DNA of 64,000 nucleotides from Streptomyces sp. NBC_01335. Lineage in GTDB: Bacteria; Actinomycetota; Actinomycetes; Streptomycetales; Streptomycetaceae. Under the pieces are notes generated by a model. The model saw nothing but the letters and a program-made list of their open reading frames with translations. It did no database searches and had not been told where the DNA came from. The translations under genes and the position numbers were made by a program. Location: assembly GCF_035953295.1 (NCBI RefSeq), contig NZ_CP108370.1, positions 1,612,001 to 1,676,000 of the forward strand, written 5' to 3'. Below are positions 56,905 through 64,000 of the stretch, in pieces (the first letter of the stretch is position 1; each line of letters begins with the position of its first letter).

Positions 56905-58170
56905 GTGACCATCACCCCGCCCGCCCTGAGCGTCTTCGAGACCCTGGAGTCCGAGGTCCGGAGCTACTGCCGGAGCTGGCCCGCCGTGTTCGACCACGCG
57001 CGGGGCGCCCGGCTGACCGACGAGGACGGCCACACCTACCTGGACTTCTTCGCCGGTGCCGGATCACTCAACTACGGCCACAACAACCCCGTACTGAAAC
57101 GGGCGTTGCTCGACTACATCGAGCGGGACGGCATCACCCACGGCCTGGACATGGCGACGACCGCCAAGCGTGCCTTCCTGGAGACCTTCCAGAACGTGAT
57201 CCTGCGCCCGCGCGACCTGCCGTACAAGGTGATGTTCCCGGGCCCGACCGGTACCAACGCGGTCGAGGCCGCACTGAAGCTGGCGCGCAAGGTGAAGGGC
57301 CGTGAGTCCGTGGTCTCCTTCACCAACGCCTTCCACGGGATGTCGCTCGGCTCGCTCGCCGTGACCGGCAACGCGTTCAAGCGGGCCGGTGCGGGCATCC
57401 CGCTGGTGCACGGCACGCCGATGCCGTTCGACAACTACTTCGACGGCCAGGTCCCCGACTTCCTCTGGTTCGAGCGGCTGTTGGAGGACCAGGGCTCCGG
57501 CCTGAACAAGCCGGCCGCCGTGATCGTGGAGACCGTCCAGGGCGAGGGCGGCATCAACGTCGCCCGCGCCGAGTGGCTGCGCGCCCTCCAGGAGCTGTGC
57601 CACCGCCAGGACATGCTGCTGATCGTCGACGACATCCAGATGGGCTGCGGACGTACCGGCGCCTTCTTCTCCTTCGAGGAGGCGGGCATCGTCCCGGACA
57701 TCGTCACCCTGTCGAAGTCCATCAGCGGCTACGGACTGCCCATGTCCCTCTGCCTGTTCACCCCCGAGCTGGACGTCTGGGAGCCCGGCGAGCACAACGG
57801 CACCTTCCGCGGCAACAGCCCCGCGTTCGTCACCGCCGCCGCCGCGCTCGACGCCTACTGGACGGACGGCCACATGGAGGGGCAGACGAAGGCCCGCGGC
57901 GAACAGGTGGAGCAGACCCTGCTCTCGCTCTGCGCCGAGGAGCCCACCGCCTCCTTCCGGGGCCGGGGCCTCGTGTGGGGCCTGGAGTTCACCGACCCGG
58001 CGCGCGCCTCGGCGGTCACCGCGCGCGCCTTCGAGCTCGGGCTGCTGCTGGAGACGTCGGGCCCGCAGAGCGAGGTCGTGAAGCTGCTGCCGCCGCTGAC
58101 CATCACCCCCGAGGAGCTGGACGAAGGGCTGCGCACGCTGGCCCGGTCCGTCCGCGAAACGGCCGCCTGA
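56905..58170 (+). CDS. ectB: Diaminobutyrate-2-oxoglutarate aminotransferase
   Basis: 421 residues, class III PLP aminotransferase. It converts aspartate semialdehyde to diaminobutyrate, the first ectoine step. Marks: FFAGAGSLNYGHNNP, PGPTGTNAVEAALKLAR and the PLP lysine in TLSKSISGYGLP. GTG 56905 with AGGAG 6 nt upstream; extension to 56851 is rejected. It lies 180 nt after ectA. Confidence 0.96.
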   Translation: MTITPPALSVFETLESEVRSYCRSWPAVFDHARGARLTDEDGHTYLDFFAGAGSLNYGHNNPVLKRALLDYIERDGITHGLDMATTAKRAFLETFQNVILRPRDLPYKVMFPGPTGTNAVEAALKLARKVKGRESVVSFTNAFHGMSLGSLAVTGNAFKRAGAGIPLVHGTPMPFDNYFDGQVPDFLWFERLLEDQGSGLNKPAAVIVETVQGEGGINVARAEWLRALQELCHRQDMLLIVDDIQMGCGRTGAFFSFEEAGIVPDIVTLSKSISGYGLPMSLCLFTPELDVWEPGEHNGTFRGNSPAFVTAAAALDAYWTDGHMEGQTKARGEQVEQTLLSLCAEEPTASFRGRGLVWGLEFTDPARASAVTARAFELGLLLETSGPQSEVVKLLPPLTITPEELDEGLRTLARSVRETAA

Positions 58171-58267
58171 CCGGCCCGTTCCACCATGAACCCCCCGCCT
58201 GGGCCCGGGACTTCCGGGACGGGTCGGGTACCGAGAGAATCGCCGCAGAGAAAGGCACCACACCACC

Positions 58268-58666
58268 GTGATCGTCCGTTCGTTCAGCGACATCGAGAAC
58301 ACCGACCGGCACGTGAAGTCCGCCTCCGGCACCTGGGAGAGCAAGCGGATCGTGCTCGCCAAGGAGAAGGTCGGCTTCTCGCTCCACGAGACCATCCTGT
58401 ACGCGGGCACGGAGACGTCGATGTGGTACGCGAACCACATCGAGGCCGTCCTGTGCACCCAGGGGGAGGCCGAACTCACCAACGACGACACCGGCGAGAA
58501 GCACTGGATCACCCCCGGCACCATGTACCTGCTCAACGGCCACGAGCACCACACGCTCCGGCCGAAGACCGATTTCCACTGCGTCTGCGTCTTCAACCCG
58601 CCCGTCACCGGACGGGAGGACCACGACGAGAACGGCGTCTACCCGCTGCTGACCGAGGAGGCCTGA
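58268..58666 (+). CDS. ectC: L-ectoine synthase
   Basis: 132 residues, a cupin that cyclises N-gamma-acetyl-diaminobutyrate to ectoine. Marks: [20 protein letters not shown], then [19 protein letters not shown], then [14 protein letters not shown] 58268 follows AAAGGCACC. The ectD ATG is 2 nt after its stop. Confidence 0.96.
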   Translation: MIVRSFSDIENTDRHVKSASGTWESKRIVLAKEKVGFSLHETILYAGTETSMWYANHIEAVLCTQGEAELTNDDTGEKHWITPGTMYLLNGHEHHTLRPKTDFHCVCVFNPPVTGREDHDENGVYPLLTEEA

Positions 58667-58668
58667 CC

Positions 58669-59562
58669 ATGACCACGTACGCGCGCACCGATCTGTACCC
58701 CTCGCGCGGTGCCGCCGAGACGGTCACTCCCCGCCGGGACCCGGTCGTCTGGTCCGCGCCGGGCGCCCCGGGGCCCGTACCCGTACAGAGCCTCCTCACC
58801 TTCGAGCGGGACGGCTTCCTCGCCGTCGACCAGCTGCTCACTGTGGACGAAGTCCCGGGCTACCGGGCCGAGATGGATCGGCTGATCGCCGATCCGGCGA
58901 TCCGTGCCGACGCACGGTCGATCGTCGAGCCGCAGTCCCAGAAGGTGCGTTCCGTCTTCGAAGTGCACCGGATCAGCGAGGTGTTCGCCCGGCTGGTCTC
59001 CGACGAGCGGCTGGTGGGCGCGGCCCGGCAGATCCTCGGCTCGGACGTGTACGTGCACCAGTCCCGGATCAACGTGAAGCCGGGCTTCGGCGCCTCGGGC
59101 TTCTACTGGCACTCGGACTTCGAGACCTGGCACGCGGAGGACGGGCTGCCGAACATGCGGACCGTCTCCGTCTCGATCGCGCTGACCGAGAACCACGACA
59201 CCAACGGCGGGCTGATGATCATGCCCGGTTCGCACCGGTCGTTCCTCGGCTGCGCGGGCGAGACGCCCACCGACAACTACAAGAAGTCCCTCCAGATGCA
59301 GGACGCGGGCATCCCGTCCGACGAGGCCCTGACCCGGATGGCCGACGCGCACGGCATCAAGCTCTTCACGGGCAGGGCGGGTTCGGCGACCTGGTTCGAC
59401 TGCAACGCCATGCACGGATCGGGTGACAACATCACCCCGTTCCCGCGCAGCAACGTCTTCATCGTCTTCAACAGCGTGGAGAACCAGGCGCAGGAGCCCT
59501 TCCAGGCCCCGGTGCGCCGTCCCGAGTTCATCGGGGCCCGCGACTTCACCCCGGTGCGGTAG
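58669..59562 (+). CDS. ectD: Ectoine 5-hydroxylase
   Basis: 297 residues, Fe(II)/2-oxoglutarate dioxygenase of the PhyH family that makes 5-hydroxyectoine. Iron ligands are H148 and D150 (FYWHSDFETWH) and H249 (NAMHGSGDN). Other marks: VKPGFGASGFYW and GGLMIMPGSHRSFLG. It completes the osmoprotectant/heat-protectant operon, showing that hydroxyectoine is made. A 17-bp perfect hairpin follows. Confidence 0.96.
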   Translation: MTTYARTDLYPSRGAAETVTPRRDPVVWSAPGAPGPVPVQSLLTFERDGFLAVDQLLTVDEVPGYRAEMDRLIADPAIRADARSIVEPQSQKVRSVFEVHRISEVFARLVSDERLVGAARQILGSDVYVHQSRINVKPGFGASGFYWHSDFETWHAEDGLPNMRTVSVSIALTENHDTNGGLMIMPGSHRSFLGCAGETPTDNYKKSLQMQDAGIPSDEALTRMADAHGIKLFTGRAGSATWFDCNAMHGSGDNITPFPRSNVFIVFNSVENQAQEPFQAPVRRPEFIGARDFTPVR

Positions 59563-59577
59563 CGGAAGTCGAGCAGC

Positions 59578-59616
59578 GGGCGGGGCGGGACGGTTTCACA
59601 CCGTCCCGCCCCGCCC
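59578..59616 (+). terminator. Terminator of ectABCD
   Basis: A perfect 17-bp inverted repeat (59578-59594 with 59600-59616) with a 5-nt loop begins 15 nt past the ectD stop. It may also serve the convergent rhodanese gene. Confidence 0.87.
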
Positions 59617-59655
59617 GTCGCGTACGCGCCGGATACGGAGTCGTGGTCCGCCGTA

Positions 59656-60507
59656 TCAGCGGGCGGGTCCGGTCTCCACCGGGCGGGCCTCGTCACGGCT
59701 GTAGGCGGACCAGCCGCCGACGTAGAGCCGGCCCCGGCCGAGCCCGGTGTGCTCCAGGGTCAGGAGGTTGTGGCAGGCCGTCACACCGGAGCCGCAATAG
59801 GAGACGACCTTCGACGCGGTGTCCGCGTCCACGCCTCCGGCGGCGAAGTTGTCCCGGATCGCCTGAACGGGCAGCAGCCGTCCGAGCCCGTCCAGATTCT
59901 CCCGGCAGGGGACGTTCGCCGCACCGGGCACGTGGCCCGGGCGGGGGTCGACCGGGTCCTGGGCCCCGACGAAGCGGTCCCGGTTGCGGGCGTCGACGGT
60001 CAGGACCTCCGGCCCCACCAGGCCGTCGGCCTCCACCAGGGCCGCCGCGGGCCAGGGGCGTACGGAGAACTCGCCCTCCTCCGGCTTCGGTTCCTCCGTC
60101 GTCAGGGAGTCGGGGTGCGCGTCGAGGTAGGCGGCGAGACCGCCGTCGAGGATCGCCGCACGGCGCCCGGTGGCCCGGAGCATCCACACCAGCCGGGCCG
60201 CGATGACCCCGCCCTGGTCGTCGTAGGCCACCACGATGTCGTCGTCACCGATGCCCAGTCCCCGCATGCCCTCGGCGAACGACTCCGGAGCGGGAAGGGG
60301 GTTGCGGCCGCCCACCGTCGTGGGAGGGCCGGTCAGCCAGCGGTCGAGGTCCGCGAAGACCGCGCCCGGCAGGTGTCCCCCCTCGTACGCGGCACGCCCC
60401 GAGCGCCCGTCCAGATACCACCTCACGTCCGCCAGAACCACGCGCCCCGGCAGACCGTCCAGCTCCTCGACCCGCGCGAACGGCGGGACATCCACGAGTT
60501 CAGTCAT
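59656..60507 (-). CDS. Rhodanese-type sulfurtransferase (two-domain)
   Basis: 283 residues with two rhodanese domains. The active cysteine C238 is in YCGSGVTACHN, matching the 3-mercaptopyruvate/thiosulfate sulfurtransferase CGSGVTA loop. The N-terminal domain (about 10-125) is inactive, as normal for the family. It transfers sulfane sulfur to acceptors such as cyanide. ATG 60507. Confidence 0.92.
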   Translation of the reverse strand: MTELVDVPPFARVEELDGLPGRVVLADVRWYLDGRSGRAAYEGGHLPGAVFADLDRWLTGPPTTVGGRNPLPAPESFAEGMRGLGIGDDDIVVAYDDQGGVIAARLVWMLRATGRRAAILDGGLAAYLDAHPDSLTTEEPKPEEGEFSVRPWPAAALVEADGLVGPEVLTVDARNRDRFVGAQDPVDPRPGHVPGAANVPCRENLDGLGRLLPVQAIRDNFAAGGVDADTASKVVSYCGSGVTACHNLLTLEHTGLGRGRLYVGGWSAYSRDEARPVETGPAR

Positions 60508-60626
60508 GGTTCCGGACGTTAGTGATCAGTCCACGATGCGAGCAACGTTGTCCCGTACAGCGAGACGAGGGTGAAGCGGGGGCGCCTGCGGGCGGGGCGT
60601 CGGAGGGCTGCTCACGGGCCTCCGCG

Positions 60627-60770
60627 TCACGCCGGTGGGCCTGCCGCGTCCGGCGCGCGGTCGGCGTCGGTACGGACGAGAGGGCGGAAGACGGCCGCCG
60701 TACCGTCGGCCAGGTCCGGGCGGTGCGTCAGGACCCCCGGGTCCTCGGCGATCTCCGGCAGTGTGAGCAA
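60627..60770 (-). pseudogene. GNAT acetyltransferase N-terminal remnant
   Basis: A 47-codon minus-strand frame from TTG 60770, with GGGAGG upstream, reads LTLPEIAEDPGVLTHRPDLA, then DGTAAVFRPL. This is typical of the first 35 residues of a GNAT-family protein. The acetyl-CoA domain is missing and the frame ends in an unrelated Ala/Pro tail. I interpret it as a truncated gene. The rest of 60508-60896 shows no gene. Confidence 0.55.
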
Positions 60771-60896
60771 CCTGACCTCCCGTACGGCTCGGACTCCCAC
60801 GATGATGTCAACCGGGAACACCGCCCTCACGACCTGGTGAGGGCCACGGCCGGCCCGCTGCCGACCGACCTGCCACACAAAGGAACAGAGACGCCA

Positions 60897-61511
60897 ATGA
60901 ACGCCGCCTTCAAGGACATTCCCCCCACCACCCTGGCCGACCTGCTGGGTCGCGAGCAGATCATGGACATCGGCATCCGCCCGCTGTGGAACTCCCCGCG
61001 GGTCGCCGGACCGGCGTACACCGTACGGTGCGAGCCCGGCGACAACCTGATGCTGCACGCCGCGATCTACCGCGCCGAGCCCGGCTCGGTCATCGTCGTG
61101 GAGTCGGGCGACGTGGACTACGCGCTGGCCGGCGGCAACGTGTGCGCCGTCGCCCAGCGCCGGGGCGTCGCGGCCTTCGTCGTCGACGGCGTCATCCGCG
61201 ACCTCGACGAGGTGCGCGAGGCCGGCTTCCCGGTCTTCTCGCGCGGCGTCATCCCGATCCCCGGTACGAAGAAGAAGGTCGGTGCGCTCGGCGAGCCGGC
61301 CCGCGTCGGCGGCGTGCTGGTGCACCCTGGCGACATCGTTGTCGCGGACGAGGAGGGCATCGTCGTCACCCCCGCCGCCCGCCAGGAGGAGATCCTCGCG
61401 GCCGCGCGGACGAGGCTCGCCAAGGAGGCCGAGCAGTCCCTCGACGCCTGGGAGGCGGACCACCGCGCCCGCATCGAGAAGGCGCTGAGCGACGGGGGCT
61501 ACACCGGCTGA
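60897..61511 (+). CDS. RraA-family protein
   Basis: 204 residues of the RraA / HMG-CHA aldolase fold (once misnamed dimethylmenaquinone methyltransferase). Marks: GPAYTVRCEPGDNLMLHAAI, then ALAGGNVCAVAQRRGVAAFV, then DGVIRDLDEV and GVLVHPGDIVVADEEG. The aldolase-type Arg and Asp in GVIRD are present. It may be an aldolase/decarboxylase or an RNase modulator. I use ATG 60897; the frame back to 60522 has no coding character. Confidence 0.83.
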   Translation: MNAAFKDIPPTTLADLLGREQIMDIGIRPLWNSPRVAGPAYTVRCEPGDNLMLHAAIYRAEPGSVIVVESGDVDYALAGGNVCAVAQRRGVAAFVVDGVIRDLDEVREAGFPVFSRGVIPIPGTKKKVGALGEPARVGGVLVHPGDIVVADEEGIVVTPAARQEEILAAARTRLAKEAEQSLDAWEADHRARIEKALSDGGYTG

Positions 61512-61680
61512 CGGGCCGAAGGCTTCCCGAGTACGGGACGGAGCAGGCGCGGGCCGACCGGGGTGCTGCCGTCCGGGAACAGGCGCCGTCCACGGCCCAC
61601 CACCACGGGGGCGATCGCGAGGCGCACTTCGTCGACCAGACGAGGCATCCGCCTCCCCGGTCCGGGCTCCTCGACGTGCG
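61499..61680 (-). pseudogene. Dihydrofolate reductase-like (RibD C-terminal family) remnant
   Basis: Minus-strand translation around 61512-61650 gives MPRLVDEVRLAIAPVVVGRG, then RRLFPDG, the C-terminal strand pattern of DHFR-like/RibD_C reductases. The N-terminal 130 or so residues, including the NADP-binding part, are absent, and the NUDIX gene begins beyond. The stop at 61499 overlaps the end of the RraA gene on the other strand. The 5' limit is approximate. Confidence 0.6.
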
Positions 61681-61695
61681 GTGCGCCCTCCGTTT

Positions 61696-62157
61696 CTACG
61701 ACCAGTTGTGGAAGCTGACCCCGCCGGGGCGGGTGAGGCTGCCGCGCAGCCCTGCGGCGGGGTACTCGATCAGGTCCTCGGGCAGGTCGTGCTCGGCGAA
61801 CCACCGCAGGTCGAGGCACTTGTCGGGCTCGCGGTTCACCGGGTGGCCGGTGAAGGCGCGCGCCTCGTAGAAGTAGCCGATGCGGTCCGGTGTGCCGTCG
61901 CCCTGGTGGTGGACGACGGTGTGCAGGAGGGTGAGCGCCCCCGGGTCGACGTGCAGTCCCGTCTCCTCCTCCAGTTCCCGCGCGGCTCCCACGGCAAGGA
62001 CCTCCCCCTCGTCGAGCTTCCCGGACGGCGCGTGCCACCGGCCGTGTCCGTAGGGGCCGCCGCGCTGGGACAGCAGGAGCTTCTCGCCGTCCCTGACGAT
62101 CACATGGACGTCGACGATCGGCCGGGCGGGCACGGGGACTTGGGTGTGGGTGCTCAT
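61696..62157 (-). CDS. NUDIX hydrolase
   Basis: 153 residues with a complete NUDIX box: G at the start of GKLDEGEVLAVGAA, then RELEEETGL, which fits Gx5Ex7REUxEExGU. It hydrolyses nucleoside-diphosphate-linked substrates, possibly damaged nucleotides; substrate is unknown. ATG 62157; the frame extending upstream through the GH53 gene is antisense and not coding. Confidence 0.9.
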   Translation of the reverse strand: MSTHTQVPVPARPIVDVHVIVRDGEKLLLSQRGGPYGHGRWHAPSGKLDEGEVLAVGAARELEEETGLHVDPGALTLLHTVVHHQGDGTPDRIGYFYEARAFTGHPVNREPDKCLDLRWFAEHDLPEDLIEYPAAGLRGSLTRPGGVSFHNWS

Positions 62158-62309
62158 GACGGCGGACCGTAGCGGCCGGATCGAGTCGGGCGCAGACGAT
62201 CGTGCGAGGTACATCCTTTCGAGTAAGGCCGCCCCGCACCGCGACAAAGGCGCCCCGCCGCGCCTCCGGAGCCCGGAGTACGGCGGGGCGTCGTCATGTG
62301 CCGGGTGTC

Positions 62310-63920
62310 CTACCGGTGCGAGAACCAGCTCGCCGCCGGGAGCAGCTTGTCGTTGTAGTCGAAGAGCGCCTGGTTCTCCCAGGCGTTGCCGGAGGAGGCG
62401 TCGGCCGGGTCCCAGCCGCTGCCGGTGACGGCGGTCCAGGTGGGTTCCCAGTAGACGGCACCGAGGCCCCGGCCGCCGGGGACGGCTTCGACGACGTTGA
62501 GTACGTCGCGGAGGTTGGCGGCCTGGCCAGCGGGGGTGGCGGGGTAGCCGGTGACGAGCTGGTCGGCGGTGGCGATGTTGTTCTCCAGGCCGTCCTTGTC
62601 GGCGAGGGTGTGGGCGTAGGCGGTCTCGGCGACGAGGACCGGTTTGCCGTAGCGGGAGGCGGCGTCGTCCAGGTTGGTCTGGAGGTCGGAGAGGGCGCCG
62701 TGCCAGTAGCCGTAGTACGAGAGGGCGATGACGTCGAACGGGACGCCGTGGGCGACGGCGTTGTCGAACCACCAGCGGGTTCCGGCGTTGTCGCCGCCCT
62801 TGGCGAGGTGCAGGGCGACCTTCGTGCCGGAGGAGACGGCCTTGGCGGCGTTGGCGCCGGAGGTGAGGAGTCCGGCGAGCTGGGACCAGTTGTCGGTGGA
62901 GCCCTCGGGCCAGAGCATTCCGGCGTTGATCTCGTTGCCGATCTGGACCATGTCGGCGGTGGTGCCCTGCGCCTTGAGGGCGTTGAGCACGTCGTAGGTG
63001 TGGTTGTAGACGTCGGTCTTCAGCTGGGTGTAGCTGTGGCCGGCCCAGGCGGCGGGCTTGGTCTGCTTGCCGGGGTCGGCCCAGGCGTCGGAGTAGTGGA
63101 AGTCGACGAGGACCTTCATGCCGAGCGCCTTGGCGCGTTTGGCCATGGCGAGGACGTGGGCCTTGTCGTTGTAGCCGTCCGCCGGGTTCACCCACACCTT
63201 GAGGCGTACGTAGTTCATTCCGGCGGAGTGCAGCAGGGTCATGGCGTCGCCGGTGGTGCCGCTCGCGTTGCGGTATACAGCGCCGTGGGCCTCGTTCTTG
63301 GGGAGGGTGGAGAGGTCGCCGCCCTTGACGCTGAGACCGGTGGTGCCCGAGGTGAAGGCGATGTCGTCGAAGTTGGCCCATTCTCCGGCGTGCGCGTCGG
63401 AGTTGAGGCTGATGGTGCAGGCGCCGCCGGTGACCTTGACCGAGGTCACCAGGCGTATCCAGGCGCCGTTGGCGGTGGGCGGGAGGTCGGTGCGCTGTTC
63501 GGCGGAGCCGCAGTTGCGCAGGGCGATGTAGGCGGAGTTCTGGCCGCCGCTGGAGCGGACCCACGCGCTGAGGGTGTACGTGCCGTCGGTCAGCCCGGAG
63601 AGGTACTGGTACGTCTCCACCTTGTAGGCGGAGGCCGACCAGTGGCTGAGCCGGGTGCTGCCCGCGTGACCGCCGGCCTCGGTGAAGGAGGCGGCGGTCT
63701 GGCCGCCGGCGGAGTAGGCGGTCCAGCCGGTGGCGCCCGATTCGAAGCCGGGGTTGGTGACGGTGGCCGCCGCGTGGGCGGCCTGGGCGGGGAGCCCGGC
63801 GAGCATCAGCCCGCCGAGGGCCGTGAGCGCGGCGGCGGCCCGGCGGCTGCCGCGCGGGGTGCGGCGGGCCGCCGCTCCCGGTTCGTCCTTCGTCCTGCCG
63901 AACAGCGTCTTTCCGTACAT
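62310..63920 (-). CDS. Secreted GH53 endo-beta-1,4-galactanase with carbohydrate-binding domain
   Basis: 536 residues. A basic start, hydrophobic core and AxA sites (AQAAHAAA, about 45-52) form a signal peptide. A beta-sandwich CBM-like domain follows (about 53-190; NPGFESGATGW, then FDDIAF). The GH53 (beta/alpha)8 domain covers about 195-536, with acid/base E330 (QIGNEINAG) and nucleophile E432 (VAETAYAHT). It cleaves galactan side chains of plant pectin. ATG 63920. The final 80 bases of the window hold its promoter region. Confidence 0.92.
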   Translation of the reverse strand: MYGKTLFGRTKDEPGAAARRTPRGSRRAAAALTALGGLMLAGLPAQAAHAAATVTNPGFESGATGWTAYSAGGQTAASFTEAGGHAGSTRLSHWSASAYKVETYQYLSGLTDGTYTLSAWVRSSGGQNSAYIALRNCGSAEQRTDLPPTANGAWIRLVTSVKVTGGACTISLNSDAHAGEWANFDDIAFTSGTTGLSVKGGDLSTLPKNEAHGAVYRNASGTTGDAMTLLHSAGMNYVRLKVWVNPADGYNDKAHVLAMAKRAKALGMKVLVDFHYSDAWADPGKQTKPAAWAGHSYTQLKTDVYNHTYDVLNALKAQGTTADMVQIGNEINAGMLWPEGSTDNWSQLAGLLTSGANAAKAVSSGTKVALHLAKGGDNAGTRWWFDNAVAHGVPFDVIALSYYGYWHGALSDLQTNLDDAASRYGKPVLVAETAYAHTLADKDGLENNIATADQLVTGYPATPAGQAANLRDVLNVVEAVPGGRGLGAVYWEPTWTAVTGSGWDPADASSGNAWENQALFDYNDKLLPAASWFSHR

Positions 63921-64000
63921 CGTCGTCGATGTCCCTTCGACCGTCGTGCGGGATACGGGGGTGGTGCGGGTGGTACGTGGGGGGCTGGTGGTGCGGTGGT

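Overview
The window is chromosomal DNA from a Streptomyces or very close relative. It is very GC-rich with strong third-position GC bias, uses GTG and TTG starts freely, and has long perfect-stem terminators. Gene order follows what I remember of the S. coelicolor core around SCO1814-SCO1868 (fabI, fabG, tldD pair, tyrS, moaA, symporter, gbn, ABC-F, pitH2, cob genes, ectABCD). That comparison is from memory, not a search.

Layout. 181-1673: fatty acid synthesis genes fabI and fabG (minus). 1864-9220: a two-gene minus-strand cassette, a 1949-residue P-loop ATPase followed after 1 nt by a 501-residue protein with a C-terminal HEPN-like R-x4-H motif. It sits between fabG and tldD, which I expect to be adjacent in relatives. 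This is the strongest candidate for an undescribed, possibly anti-phage, system. 9400-13710: tldD, tldE/pmbA-like and tyrS. 13783-24905: small membrane proteins, a candidate 6C small RNA, moaA, an ActP/YjcH-like symporter pair, a secreted subtilase, an alcohol dehydrogenase, lysoplasmalogenase and sterol desaturase-like genes, a frameshifted VIT-family relic, an exonuclease-BRCT protein and a small cysteine-rich protein.

24966-37052: SURF1, a GH15 hydrolase, an SDR lacking the catalytic Tyr/Lys, an overlapping Asp23/AmaP envelope-stress operon with a divergent partner, an enoyl-CoA hydratase-like gene with an operator-like palindrome, the nucleoid protein gene gbn, an ABC-F ATPase, a VOC protein and an unknown protein. 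37202-50015: an alpha/beta hydrolase, then a phosphate transporter behind a PHO-box-like array, then an adenosylcobalamin riboswitch heading a translationally coupled operon (cobD, cobQ, chelatase, cobO, cobB). A ZIP transporter on the opposite strand follows, then a CobE/CbiG-like and CobC fusion. No cobN is present.

50288-63920: an LAETG cell-wall protein, a PH-like membrane protein, an amidohydrolase, an aminotransferase, the ectoine/hydroxyectoine genes ectABCD with an operator-like palindrome, a rhodanese, an RraA-like protein, a NUDIX hydrolase and a GH53 galactanase. Two short relics, a GNAT N-terminus and a reductase C-terminus, flank the RraA gene. I saw no tRNA, rRNA, CRISPR array, transposase or integrase.
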